A stretch of 64,000 bases of DNA from Paenibacillus sacheonensis. Lineage in GTDB: Bacteria > Bacillota > Bacilli > Paenibacillales > Paenibacillaceae. The position numbers were made by a program, and so were the translations under genes. Shown here piece by piece: positions 51,940 to 59,533 of the stretch; the first letter of the stretch is position 1, and the number at the start of each line of letters is the position of its first letter. The DNA is taken from assembly GCF_009909195.1 (NCBI RefSeq), contig NZ_JAAAMU010000025.1, forward strand, positions 1 through 64,000. Reading direction: 5' to 3'. The notes beneath the pieces were generated by a model, which saw only the letters and a list, made by a program, of their open reading frames with translations, ran no database searches and was not told the origin of the DNA.

Positions 51940-52128
51940 TGCTGCCGACCTCACGATAGGCAGCAGTTTACGCACGTCTCCACTTCGCCTTAGCGATTCT
52001 CGCTCCATGACGGGTCATAGCCCTTTCATTCCTTCGTCACATCTAACTAAGGGGTGGAGGTCGGTTTTTCTAACGGAACGGGTCCAAGCCCTTTGCCTCC
52101 AACGTTCGAATAGCCTGAATCCTTCACG
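51940..52128 (-). mobile_element. IS110 derivative: N-terminal scrap fused to partial 3' module (copy B)
   Basis: On the plus strand, GACGGGTCATAGCCCTTTCA, TTCCTTCGT, GTGGAGGTCGG and CTAACGGAACGGGTC match the module at 54981-55294 in that module's plus-strand orientation. Its continuation, about 52100-52126, encodes on the minus strand ESFRLFERW, the start of an IS110 transposase (the 57780-57915 fragment has EAFRLFERW). Nearly the whole transposase gene is therefore deleted between the two. It abuts a plus-strand IS110 fragment in opposite orientation. Confidence 0.6.
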
Positions 52129-52653
52129 ACTGAAGAAGAATCGAAGGCAGATTTAAAACGGCTTATTGAAGAATTTGAGCTCGTTACCACCATGCTTGAA
52201 CAGATTGAAAAGGACATTGATGCCCTGCTTTCTGAGATGCCTATGGCGCAACAGCTTCGCACCATAAAAGGTCTCGGGAAGATCTTCACCTCGGCCATTT
52301 TAGCTGGGACAGGAGATTTAAGGCAGTATGCACATGGGCGACAGGTATTGCGGAAGGCAGGCTTGAATCTAGCTGAAAGTACATCTGGAAAGCGAAAAGG
52401 ACGCATTGTTTTATCGAAGCGAGGAGACTCTGCCTTGCGAAAATATCTCTATCTTGCAACGGTTCAACTCGTTTGGAATAACCCCGTGTTCCGCCATCTG
52501 CATGAGCACAATGTGCAAGAAAAGAAGATGAAAAAGCAGCAATCCATATTTAAGTTAATTGGGAAGCTTGCTCGAATTCTAGTCGGTATTGTTCAACGCG
52601 GAGAAAAGTTCACGCCAGAGAAGACCGTCCTAGCCTGGACAGAAGCAGCATAA
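52129..52653 (+). pseudogene. IS110-family transposase, C-terminal fragment
   Basis: An open frame of ~174 codons encoding the C-terminal serine-recombinase-like domain of IS110/IS1111 transposases (Transposase_20): IKGLGKIFTSAILAGTGDLR, QYAHGRQVLRKAGLNLAEST, RGDSALRKYLYLATVQLVWN and a C-terminal KLIGKLARILVGIVQRGEKF. The catalytic Ser-bearing region is present, but the N-terminal RuvC-like domain is lost at the junction near 52128. It is intact to its stop, 23 bases before the conserved 3' module. Confidence 0.85.
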
Positions 52654-52676
52654 ATGAAGAAGTATCACGTATATTG

Positions 52677-52994
52677 ACTCATTCGCGGGATTCACAAAGA
52701 AAGCAAGGAGGACCGAGTTCGTTTCCCATAAGGGCTCTGACCCATCCGCTAAACGATATCGGTCTCCACACCTTGGACAGGTATAACGAAGGAATGTAAG
52801 GGCATTGACCCGTTGAGTTGTGGGAGGGTGAACCTCTAAGGTTAATGTGGAGTATCGTGCAGTAGAAGACATTTGGGCAATAATTCCTGAGCATTCATCT
52901 ATTCCCGCATACCCAAGACCAAGCCCGCCAGCATGAGTGTCTACATTCCTTTAGATTCTTCTGAATCCAAGGAGATGAAATCCTGCGAATGAGT
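52677..52994 (+). repeat. IS110 3' noncoding module, candidate guide-RNA locus (copy C)
   Basis: A 318-bp noncoding unit bounded by ACTCATTCGCGGGATT (52677-52692) and its inverse AATCCTGCGAATGAGT (52979-52994; 15 of 16 bases match). Inside, AAGGGCNNNGACCC occurs at 52730 and 52798, 68 bp apart. The strongly conserved TAACGAAGGAATG lies at 52784. The same unit follows the other IS110 gene (54981-55294) at the same distance and orientation. Stretches between the conserved blocks differ, e.g. 52693-52725. Confidence 0.65.
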
Positions 52995-53100
52995 GAGTAT
53001 GTGTGATAAACCCTTAAAACCGAGGGACGGGAGACGTTTGCTCAATAAAATCGAAGGCGTTCGTCCCCGCGGAACGCCGTGGTTGGCTTCTCATGACTCG

Positions 53101-53853
53101 TCATTTCTTGATTTCAGGCAACATGCCCGTTATTGTCAATTCGTTTCCGTCTGGATCAATGATCGTAAAATAAATCATATTGCCGCGCAGCTCAATTCTC
53201 CCTACCGCAGCGCCGTCGCTAACCATCGACTGGTACGAGCGATAGATTGCATAAGGGTCTGAACGGCGGAAGCCGTCTACGAATGCTTCAAACACTTCGA
53301 TTCTAAGCCCGTGACGAGGGGCCGTCAGCACAGCGTCATGCCAATACTCAGGGTTCCGCTCTACGGCCGACTTCAACCTTGCCCTCGCCCGGTGGAGCGC
53401 AGCTTTCACCGCACCTTCAGTTTGGCTGAACAGACTTGCTGCCTCTTTGGCGGTGAAGGCGAACACGTCGATCAGCAAAATGAGCACGACCTGTTTCGGC
53501 TCCAGCCGATCCGACAACAGCTCTAGCGCTTCTCGAACATCCCAGTAGTTCCATTCATTATAAGAGCCGAACTGATCTTCCTTCAGATGTCCGGGCTGCG
53601 GCTGCAGTTTATGACTGCGGCAATAATCAACCCAAACGTTGGCCGCTATCCGAAATAAGAACGGCTTTGTGATCTCCCTTTCCGGAAATCGGACATGCCA
53701 TCGATATGCTTTAACCAGCGTCTCCTGGAACAAATCGTCCGTATCCCACGCCGATCCTGACTTGGACATACAATAGCGCTTAAGGTCGGCATGCATCGAA
53801 AGCGTCATTTCCGTAAACGAATCATACCCGTCGTCCGATCTTTCAACCTTCAT
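53101..53853 (-). CDS. ECF-type RNA polymerase sigma factor with C-terminal extension
   Basis: A 250-residue protein: sigma region 2 (DTDDLFQETLVKAYRWHVRF, FLFRIAANVWVDYCRSH), sigma-70 region 4 (LLSDRLEPKQVVLILLIDVF, FTAKEAASLFSQTEGAVKAA, LHRARARLK), then an extra ~75-residue domain (VFEAFVDGFRRSDPYAIYRS, GRIELRGNMIYFTIIDPDGN). The extension resembles the SnoaL-like tails of ECF41/ECF42-type sigma factors, which control the sigma factor from within. It overlaps the VOC gene by 11 bases. Confidence 0.88.
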   Translation of the reverse strand: MKVERSDDGYDSFTEMTLSMHADLKRYCMSKSGSAWDTDDLFQETLVKAYRWHVRFPEREITKPFLFRIAANVWVDYCRSHKLQPQPGHLKEDQFGSYNEWNYWDVREALELLSDRLEPKQVVLILLIDVFAFTAKEAASLFSQTEGAVKAALHRARARLKSAVERNPEYWHDAVLTAPRHGLRIEVFEAFVDGFRRSDPYAIYRSYQSMVSDGAAVGRIELRGNMIYFTIIDPDGNELTITGMLPEIKK

Positions 53854-54289
53854 TCGCTAAATCCGTCTTTGCTTCTATCCGAAATTTCAGCTTATGTGCA
53901 TAGTAAGGCGAATCCTCAAACGTTTCGACTATATTGACCACGTTACCGTCCGGATCGTATGTTTCGAAATACCGAATCCCGTCATGTTCGTGAATTTCGC
54001 TCAATGTCGCTCCTTTTGCCGCAAGCTCCCGATAGGACCGGTTAATATCGTACGAAGTAAAATTGTAATAGTGCAGCTTTAATTCTCCCGTATCGAAATG
54101 TACAGGCTGCGGCTTCGCTACCTTCCATAAGACAATGAACGTTTCCCTGTTTGGAAATGCGATTCCCGCCTTTCGCTCTCCAAACTCGATCATTTCCATC
54201 TCGAACATCCCGATATACCAGTCCGCAGATCTCTTCAGATCCGTTACCGGTATGAAGATGTTGCTGATTTTAGCAATGATTTTTTCCAC
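53843..54289 (-). CDS. VOC (glyoxalase/bleomycin-resistance)-family protein
   Basis: A 148-residue protein with the VOC fold: ISNIFIPVTDLKRSADWYIG, then KLHYYNFTSYDINRSYRELA and YFETYDPDGNVVNIVE. The metal-binding positions are not all obvious (the first is F/P rather than His), so it may bind rather than convert its ligand. It overlaps the sigma factor start by 11 bases, so both are one transcript, as ECF sigma genes of this type often lie with small enzymes. Confidence 0.85.
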   Translation of the reverse strand: MEKIIAKISNIFIPVTDLKRSADWYIGMFEMEMIEFGERKAGIAFPNRETFIVLWKVAKPQPVHFDTGELKLHYYNFTSYDINRSYRELAAKGATLSEIHEHDGIRYFETYDPDGNVVNIVETFEDSPYYAHKLKFRIEAKTDLANEG

Positions 54290-54561
54290 TGTCGTTCACT
54301 CCTTATCATGATTTTAACCTAATAACGTTTAAAATTCGCGAATAGGTACGGGTCTACGAAAAAATAACGAAGTGAACCATGAGTTCATTGAAGTAACGGG
54401 CAGGAGAATTCAACAGCCAAAGATATCCAAGTGCATGTAACTTACCATTATTCTATAATTTTGAGCAGTTCAATAATGTCCTGTTAATGTTCCAAGCAAC
54501 AATACTTTTATTTACATCGTTTATCTATATAGTTTTGAATTTTTGGGGGGAACAAAATGCA

Positions 54562-54873
54562 ATGAAGAGAATCATAATAATTTTTCTTGCTTTAATAACG
54601 ATGCTGGGTGTTGTCGGATGTTCAAATAATGAAAAGATAGACGCAACTTCAGCTATTCGAGAAGTAGCATGGAATGATCTTACTGAAAACCAAAAGAAAA
54701 CAGTGGTTGGTAATTGGAAATCTGCAAATGTTGAAGAGGCATCATTAAGGGAGATTACCGCCGTCGACCCTGACAACGGAGAGCTACCAACAAAAGTGGA
54801 CCATTTATACAAGGTGATTTTTAAAACGAAAGGGGACGCAATGTTAGGACCAATTGTCGCATATCGCTGGTGA
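54562..54873 (+). CDS. small lipoprotein
   Basis: A 103-residue protein with a signal peptide (MKRIIIIFLALITMLGVVGC, lipobox VVGC with Cys at ~20) and a short, polar mature part (TENQKKTVVGNWKSANVEEA, YKVIFKTKGDAMLGPIVAYR). It is probably anchored on the outer face of the membrane. No family recognised. Start 54562 follows a G-rich stretch; the longer frame to 54487 would hide the signal peptide. AT-rich. Confidence 0.75.
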   Translation: MKRIIIIFLALITMLGVVGCSNNEKIDATSAIREVAWNDLTENQKKTVVGNWKSANVEEASLREITAVDPDNGELPTKVDHLYKVIFKTKGDAMLGPIVAYRW

Positions 54874-54980
54874 TATAAAAGAAGTCCTTGGTTACCGAGC
54901 ACGAGATTAACAAATGTTTCACCCCCACGCTTTTTTTCTTGAGCTCCCTCGGTAAAATGTAGTTTTCTCACGAATGCTCG

Positions 54981-55294
54981 CTTATTCGCAGGATCTCTCC
55001 AATGGAATAATGGCTATCCGGATAGAAGAGGGGACGTACTGTCAAGTTCGGTAACCAAAGCGCATGCGGGAACAGAAGGGGCGAGTTTTCGCTCCTCTTT
55101 GTACTGCGCTGCTGCACGCTGCTCCACGTACCTCCGGAGGCTTTCACTCCCATTTCTCGACGGGTCGATGCCCTTTCATTCCTTCGTTACGCATATCCGG
55201 TGGATGGAGGCCGGTTATCCTAACGGTACGGGTCTGTGCCCTTTTGTTGAACGCTATCCGGTACTCCGTGCAATCTTGGGATCCCGCGAATAAG
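54981..55294 (-). repeat. IS110 3' noncoding module, candidate guide-RNA locus (copy D)
   Basis: A 314-bp unit bounded by CTTATTCGCAGGAT (54981-54994) and ATCCCGCGAATAAG (55281-55294), which are inverse with 13 of 14 matches. On the plus strand GGGTCNNNGCCCTT occurs at 55162 and 55230, 68 bp apart, and CATTCCTTCGTTA at 55177. It begins 27 bases after the stop of the minus-strand IS110 gene and reads in the same direction. Compared with copy C, the core is alike while the flanks differ. Confidence 0.65.
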
Positions 55295-55321
55295 CCAGTA
55301 TTCGTGCTAGTTGAGAAGTGG

Positions 55322-56455
55322 TTAAGCAGCTTGTTTCATAGCAAGAACTCGATCCGGTTCGTAAGCTTCGCCACTCTGTGCCATGGCAACCAGAAGGCGA
55401 GCCAGCTTGCCGCAAAGCTTCATCACGGAGCGCATGGGCTTTATGCTTTTCGTCTTCACATTCATTTCGTGCTGTCGTTTAAACGTTACATCGTTCTTGC
55501 CTGAACTCGCTTCAGCCAGGTTGAGGCCGGCATGCCGTAGTAATGCATTGCCGTGTGAATAGCCGCTGAGGTCGCCAGCTTCACCGAGAATGCCGGCGAC
55601 AGACAAGATGCTCATGCCCTTGATGGCCAGCAGCGGCTTGGCTAGTGGGATCCGAGCCAGAGTAGCCGCCATTTCACCTTCGATGACCTGCAGCTGCTTC
55701 GTAGCCAGATCATATTCAGCAAGGAGCTTTGCAGATGAAGCTTGTAGGCTTTTTCGGCATGCTTGGCGCCAACTGAGTGTGCTGCTAGAGCTAGTAGTTC
55801 ACCAGCTCTTCGTTCACCGCTGTACCGCTTCATGACCGTTTTCCAACCGTCGACGACTTGACGAACAGTGGGCTTTTGAGATCGGCAGGCGTTGGAAAGA
55901 GACGCAAGGTTGCTAGACCCAGCGATGGATCTGGTTCTTGACGCTGACGAGACGATGGACAATGGTCTCCCGGTTCGCCATGAGGACGCGCAGTTCCATG
56001 AACACTTCACTGTTTTCTTTGATGATGGTGTAGTAGCCGTTCTTCACCATGTCGGCGATAACAAAGGCATCTTTAATGTCGCTTTTGGATGGGGAATTGT
56101 CGCGGTTTTCTTTGTTCTTTTTGACGAGATGAGGGTTTACCAGCACGACCTCGAGTTTGCGGTCTTTGAGCCAGGCAGCGAGGCTGTGCCAATAGTGGCC
56201 GGTTGATTCCATGCTGATGATGGTGTCGTTTAGTGTTTGCGTTTCCTGCAAATCTTTCATCCATTGCAGCAGTAGGCTGAAGCCGGCATCGTCGTTGGAG
56301 AAGTGAAGCGGAATACCGAGCAGAATGCCACGGAAGTTGACGGCACGTGCAACGTGCGTTTGCTGGGCGATGTCGATACCGACGACAAGATGCTGGGTTG
56401 AAATGCGTTCCGTATCCTCTAACCCAAAAGACATTGGAAACCGAGATGAAAGCAT
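55322..56455 (-). pseudogene. IS110-family transposase, degenerate
   Basis: The three pieces in different frames are: 55913-56455 with the RuvC-like start (VVGIDIAQQTHVARAVNFRG, SMESTGHYWHSLAAWLKDRK, PSKSDIKDAFVIADMVKNGY) ending in a stop; ~55740-55910 (QKPTVRQVVDGWKTVMKRYS); and 55322-55672 with the C-terminal domain (PLLAIKGMSILSVAGILGEA, ALLRHAGLNLAEASSGK), where ~45 residues are missing after SSGK. The DEDD acidic residues seem preserved, but the gene cannot make one protein. The 3' module follows 27 bases later. Confidence 0.85.
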
Positions 56456-56590
56456 TGACTTTGGGACGGAAATCGTATATCTTTAATTTAAGATAATTAA
56501 TTTAAAGATATAATCAGCAATTCGATTAGAAGAAGCCACTTCGTTATTTTAAGCACAATCAATACGAGTGACCGTGAGGAGGCCCCGTAC

Positions 56591-56812
56591 ATGCGTACCC
56601 TACTAAAAAGAATAAATGAGCTTTCGAACATGGAAAAAAATCATGGCCTGAGTGAAATGGAGAAAACAGAGCAAGCTGATCTTCGTCGGGAATATCTCCA
56701 GCAATTTCGAGGCTCTATAAACAGCGTGCTGTTGAATGTGACCATTTATGATCCGAATGGAGATGACGTGACTCCTGAAAAATTAAAAAGGGAGCAGGCT
56801 CGGCTCGATTGA
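56591..56812 (+). CDS. DUF896-family protein (copy 2)
   Basis: A 73-residue protein with the same DUF896 pattern as at 40089 (LLKRINELSNMEKNHGLSEM, TEQADLRREYLQQFRGSINS, DPNGDDVTPEKLK). The ribosome site is GAGGAGG, with an eight-base gap. It is 50 bases upstream of the FMN reductase gene and probably co-transcribed. Confidence 0.87.
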   Translation: MRTLLKRINELSNMEKNHGLSEMEKTEQADLRREYLQQFRGSINSVLLNVTIYDPNGDDVTPEKLKREQARLD

Positions 56813-56862
56813 TGCAGGCGTAAGAGAAAAATGCACAATAAAGATGAGTGGAGGAATACAAA

Positions 56863-57438
56863 ATGGCGCCTGATGCTGGAACAAAAAAGGTCGGATTGAT
56901 CGTAGGAAGTTTAAGGGAACACTCGTTCAACCGCATCATTGCCGCAGCGATACCTGAGCTGGAGGAATCTATTTCCTTCGAGCCGATATCCATAGCGGAT
57001 CTCCCCTTGTATAACGAAGATTTGGACCATGGAGACGGCCCAGAGCCCGTCCAGCGCTACCGCGAAGCGATTAAACGGGTGGACGGCATCATTATTGTTA
57101 GCCCCGAATACAACTCGGGTATTCCCGGCGTGCTGAAGAACGCGCTGGATTGGGCTTCGACTCCGTCCAAAACCGCCGCACTGCGCAAAAAGCCGGTCGG
57201 TCTGGTAGGCGCAACTCCGGGAGTCAAGGGTACGATCCAATCGCAGCAGCAGATCAGACAGACGTTGGAGGCCATTCAAGCATACGTGCTTCCTTTTCAA
57301 AAAATGTACATCTCTCAAGTGATGGATAAGGTGGATGTGGAACGCCGCGTATTGACGGACGAAACTACTCGGAAGTATTTGAAGCGCTACGTGCAGCAAT
57401 TCATCCTGTGGATCGATCAAGTCCATACGCTGGATTGA
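56863..57438 (+). CDS. NADPH-dependent FMN reductase family protein
   Basis: A 191-residue flavodoxin-like reductase: KKVGLIVGSLREHSFNRIIA (FMN phosphate loop), IADLPLYNEDLDHG, and the SPEYNSGIPGVLKNALDW motif that contacts the isoalloxazine, then KPVGLVGATPG. Close to azoreductase/quinone reductases (YhdA, AzoR types). ATG 56863 is chosen because GGAGG lies seven bases upstream; an ATG at 56848 would include that site. Confidence 0.9.
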   Translation: MAPDAGTKKVGLIVGSLREHSFNRIIAAAIPELEESISFEPISIADLPLYNEDLDHGDGPEPVQRYREAIKRVDGIIIVSPEYNSGIPGVLKNALDWASTPSKTAALRKKPVGLVGATPGVKGTIQSQQQIRQTLEAIQAYVLPFQKMYISQVMDKVDVERRVLTDETTRKYLKRYVQQFILWIDQVHTLD

Positions 57439-57512
57439 GGAAACGAATCTGGCTAAGCGATGAATGGATTTAACCCGTACGTTATTAAATGGAGAGCGTT
57501 AGGTGAAAGACA

Positions 57513-57541
57513 AAGGGCTGCCACATGGCAGCTCTTTTTGT
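57513..57541 (+). terminator. terminator after the FMN reductase
   Basis: Stem GGGCTGCC / GGCAGCTC, loop ACAT, followed by TTTTTG. Confidence 0.85.
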
Positions 57542-57611
57542 TTTCAATGCATCATTTGTTTTTCGTTATCGGTAATCGGCAGTCTACCGGGATGGTACCC
57601 GTCCACGGCTT

Positions 57612-57776
57612 GTTACTTTACGGGCTTCGCGAGCTGCAGCGAGAGCTCATACGCGCTCAACCCAGTTGTGGGCGAGCTTACCATCGCGAACCTCCCATAC
57701 CGCGATCCCGGAGAGCTGAATCGGGCGATCGTCGGGCGCGGAACCGAGTACGTCTTGGTTGAACCTCGTGACTGCC
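57612..57776 (-). pseudogene. SnoaL-like domain protein, C-terminal remnant
   Basis: The minus strand reads FNQDVLGSAPDDRPIQLSGI, AVWEVRDGKLAHNWVERV and, after a frame slip, YELSLQLAKPVK-stop. This matches the C-terminal strand pattern of SnoaL-like/NTF2-fold proteins (R-V-x-L-S-G-I-x-I-W-R-x-x-D-G-K-I-x-x-x-W-V). The N-terminal half is replaced by an IS110 fragment. Confidence 0.6.
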
Positions 57777-57915
57777 CATTGCTCAGTTTGTGAGTGTTGA
57801 GCATATCTTGAATCCAACGTTCGAATAGCCTGAATGCTTCACGATGGTTAACGAACTCGAGTGGAGCACCCAAAGCAATGCCTCGATCTTCTGCGGCGAC
57901 GTGCACTTCGCGCAT
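57777..57915 (-). mobile_element. IS110-family transposase, N-terminal scrap
   Basis: Minus-strand ATG at 57915 and ~40 residues (DRGIALGAPLEFVNHREAFR, LFERWIQDMLNTHKL) match the first domain of IS110 transposases, corresponding to LGIPLHFSNDDAGFSLLLQW of the copy at 56455. It runs straight into the SnoaL remnant. Plus-strand DNA after it (57895-58010) encodes two frames that look like the end of another, unrecognised gene (ending GGYRVIHLLPMN-stop). Confidence 0.65.
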
Positions 57916-58035
57916 GCCGACGCCATCGGCAAGGGCGCCTGTCAGTACGTCACGCAGCCAGCTTCTCGGGCGGCTACCGCGTGATCCACCTGCTGCCGAT
58001 GAATTGAAGAGAATGTTGGCCGACGCCTGATCGGA

Positions 58036-58075
58036 AGCCGACCCGCCCGGAAGGGGGAGTCGGCTTTTTGGTCGT
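58036..58075 (+). terminator. terminator near the AraC gene
   Basis: Stem GAAGCCGAC / GTCGGCTTT with a 15-base loop and T run; on the plus strand it ends the broken gene left of it. Confidence 0.75.
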
Positions 58076-58093
58076 TCCGCCTGTCGCCGGCCT

Positions 58094-58966
58094 TCAATCG
58101 AACGTTATATGGTCCGCGCGCAGCGTCCCGCGACCGGTACGGAACCGTCCCGGCGTAACGCCGACCCACTGCCGGAAGGTACGGTTGAAATAATTGACGC
58201 TGGAGAAGCCGGTCTGCTCCGCGATCGCCGCCAACGACAGCTCCGTATCGCGCAGCAGCCCGACCGCTTTCTCCATCCGGATGCGGGTGAGGTACTGCAC
58301 GGTAGTCATGCCGGTCGCCTGGCGAAACAGCCGGATGAAGTGGTACGTCGACAGACCGACCGCCCGGGCGAGCTCCTCGGGACCGTGAATCGACGCGAAG
58401 CCTTCGCGGATCAGGCCGACGGCCTCCAAGACGGCATCCGGCCAGTCGCCCTCATGTCGCTCGCGCATCCTGGCGGCGCGGAGGAGCTCCGTCATGAACA
58501 GATAGGCCAAGCCCGAAGCTTGGCAAGCATCCGTAATCCGCCTCTTCTCGGCTTCCCGGTAGATCGAATCCAGCATGCGAATCGCGGGGCAATCCTTGCT
58601 CAGCATGGGGGACGAACCCAGCGCGTCCACGATGTCGCGCCACAGTCCCGCCGCGGCGGGCCCGTACAGCGTGATGAAGGTGAAGGACCAGCCGGTTCCG
58701 GACGGGGGCAAGTAATGCCGGCTGTCGCCGGGGTAGTGGATCAGGAAGGCCTGGCCCTCCGTCAACCGATGCGTGCGTTCGCCGATCTCCACGGCTCCTT
58801 CGCCGGACCAGGTATATTGGAAGACATAGTTAACCGGCTTGCCCGGACGCCTCCGGTTGTCCCAATCGTACGAAGCGCCCGGGGGCAGCTCCTCGTGCCC
58901 GACGGAATTCAGCTGAACGGGCAGCACGGGGGAAGAATCCTGAAACAGATAGCCATAGACGCTCAA
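58094..58966 (-). CDS. AraC-family transcriptional regulator
   Basis: A 290-residue regulator: an N-terminal cupin-like sensor (VNYVFQYTWSGEGAVEIGER, EGQAFLIHYPGDSRHYLP) and a C-terminal double HTH (ELARAVGLSTYHFIRLFRQA, LAAIAEQTGFSSVNYFNRTF). It should respond to a sugar and control the divergent uptake operon at 59534. TTG start at 58966 with AAAGGAGCG upstream. The leader before it is an almost pure polypurine tract on the coding strand. Confidence 0.9.
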   Translation of the reverse strand: MSVYGYLFQDSSPVLPVQLNSVGHEELPPGASYDWDNRRRPGKPVNYVFQYTWSGEGAVEIGERTHRLTEGQAFLIHYPGDSRHYLPPSGTGWSFTFITLYGPAAAGLWRDIVDALGSSPMLSKDCPAIRMLDSIYREAEKRRITDACQASGLAYLFMTELLRAARMRERHEGDWPDAVLEAVGLIREGFASIHGPEELARAVGLSTYHFIRLFRQATGMTTVQYLTRIRMEKAVGLLRDTELSLAAIAEQTGFSSVNYFNRTFRQWVGVTPGRFRTGRGTLRADHITFD

Positions 58967-59155
58967 TGCATGCCACGCTCCTTTCTTTCCTTTACTTTCT
59001 CTTCTCTTGTTTTCTCTTCTTTTTTTCTTTCTTCCGTCTTAGCGCAATATTTTGAACATTCCTCGCGATATTTACGATTGCCTCTCCTAATATTACACAA
59101 TTACTATAGAAATAGTAAGAATTAATCCATAGGGAACGATGAGGAGGCACAACGG

Positions 59156-59515
59156 CATGCAAAAGCGAGGTAGGAGAACGGCCTTCGGCTCCATCTGCGT
59201 CGGGCTGTTCGTATGGCTGTGCTGCAGGTGCTGGGCGGCGTCGGGAACATGTGGACGAGCGACCCGTATACGGCCGACGCGCAATTCAGCAACAACGGTG
59301 GGGATGTCTCGATCGTCGCGGCGACGAACGGGCAGACGAATCCGGGCGCAAGCAATTATGGCAACTACTTCGCGAATATCGTTTCCGACGCGAATCTCGG
59401 CAGTGCCGTTCCGTGGAGCGCGCTGCCGCTGCGCATCAACCCGCTCTATCCGGGAAGCGGGCACAGCATCGTGCTGCCGCTGTACAACCACTACGATTCG
59501 GCCAACGTGCCGTAA
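59156..59515 (+). pseudogene. unrecognised gene remnant, possibly secreted
   Basis: Two frames follow each other: one with a signal-like start (MQKRGRRTAFGSICVGLFVW) and then another from ~59213 (VLQVLGGVGNMWTSDPYTAD, VPWSALPLRINPLYPGSGHS) ending at the TAA at 59513. The second frame looks like a real protein end, rich in Gly/Asn/Ser, with no membrane segment. It may be the tail of a large exported glycan-acting protein whose middle is deleted; this is a guess. It abuts the permease gene by 18 bases. Confidence 0.35.
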
Positions 59516-59533
59516 GTTCGAGAGGAGTGAACG

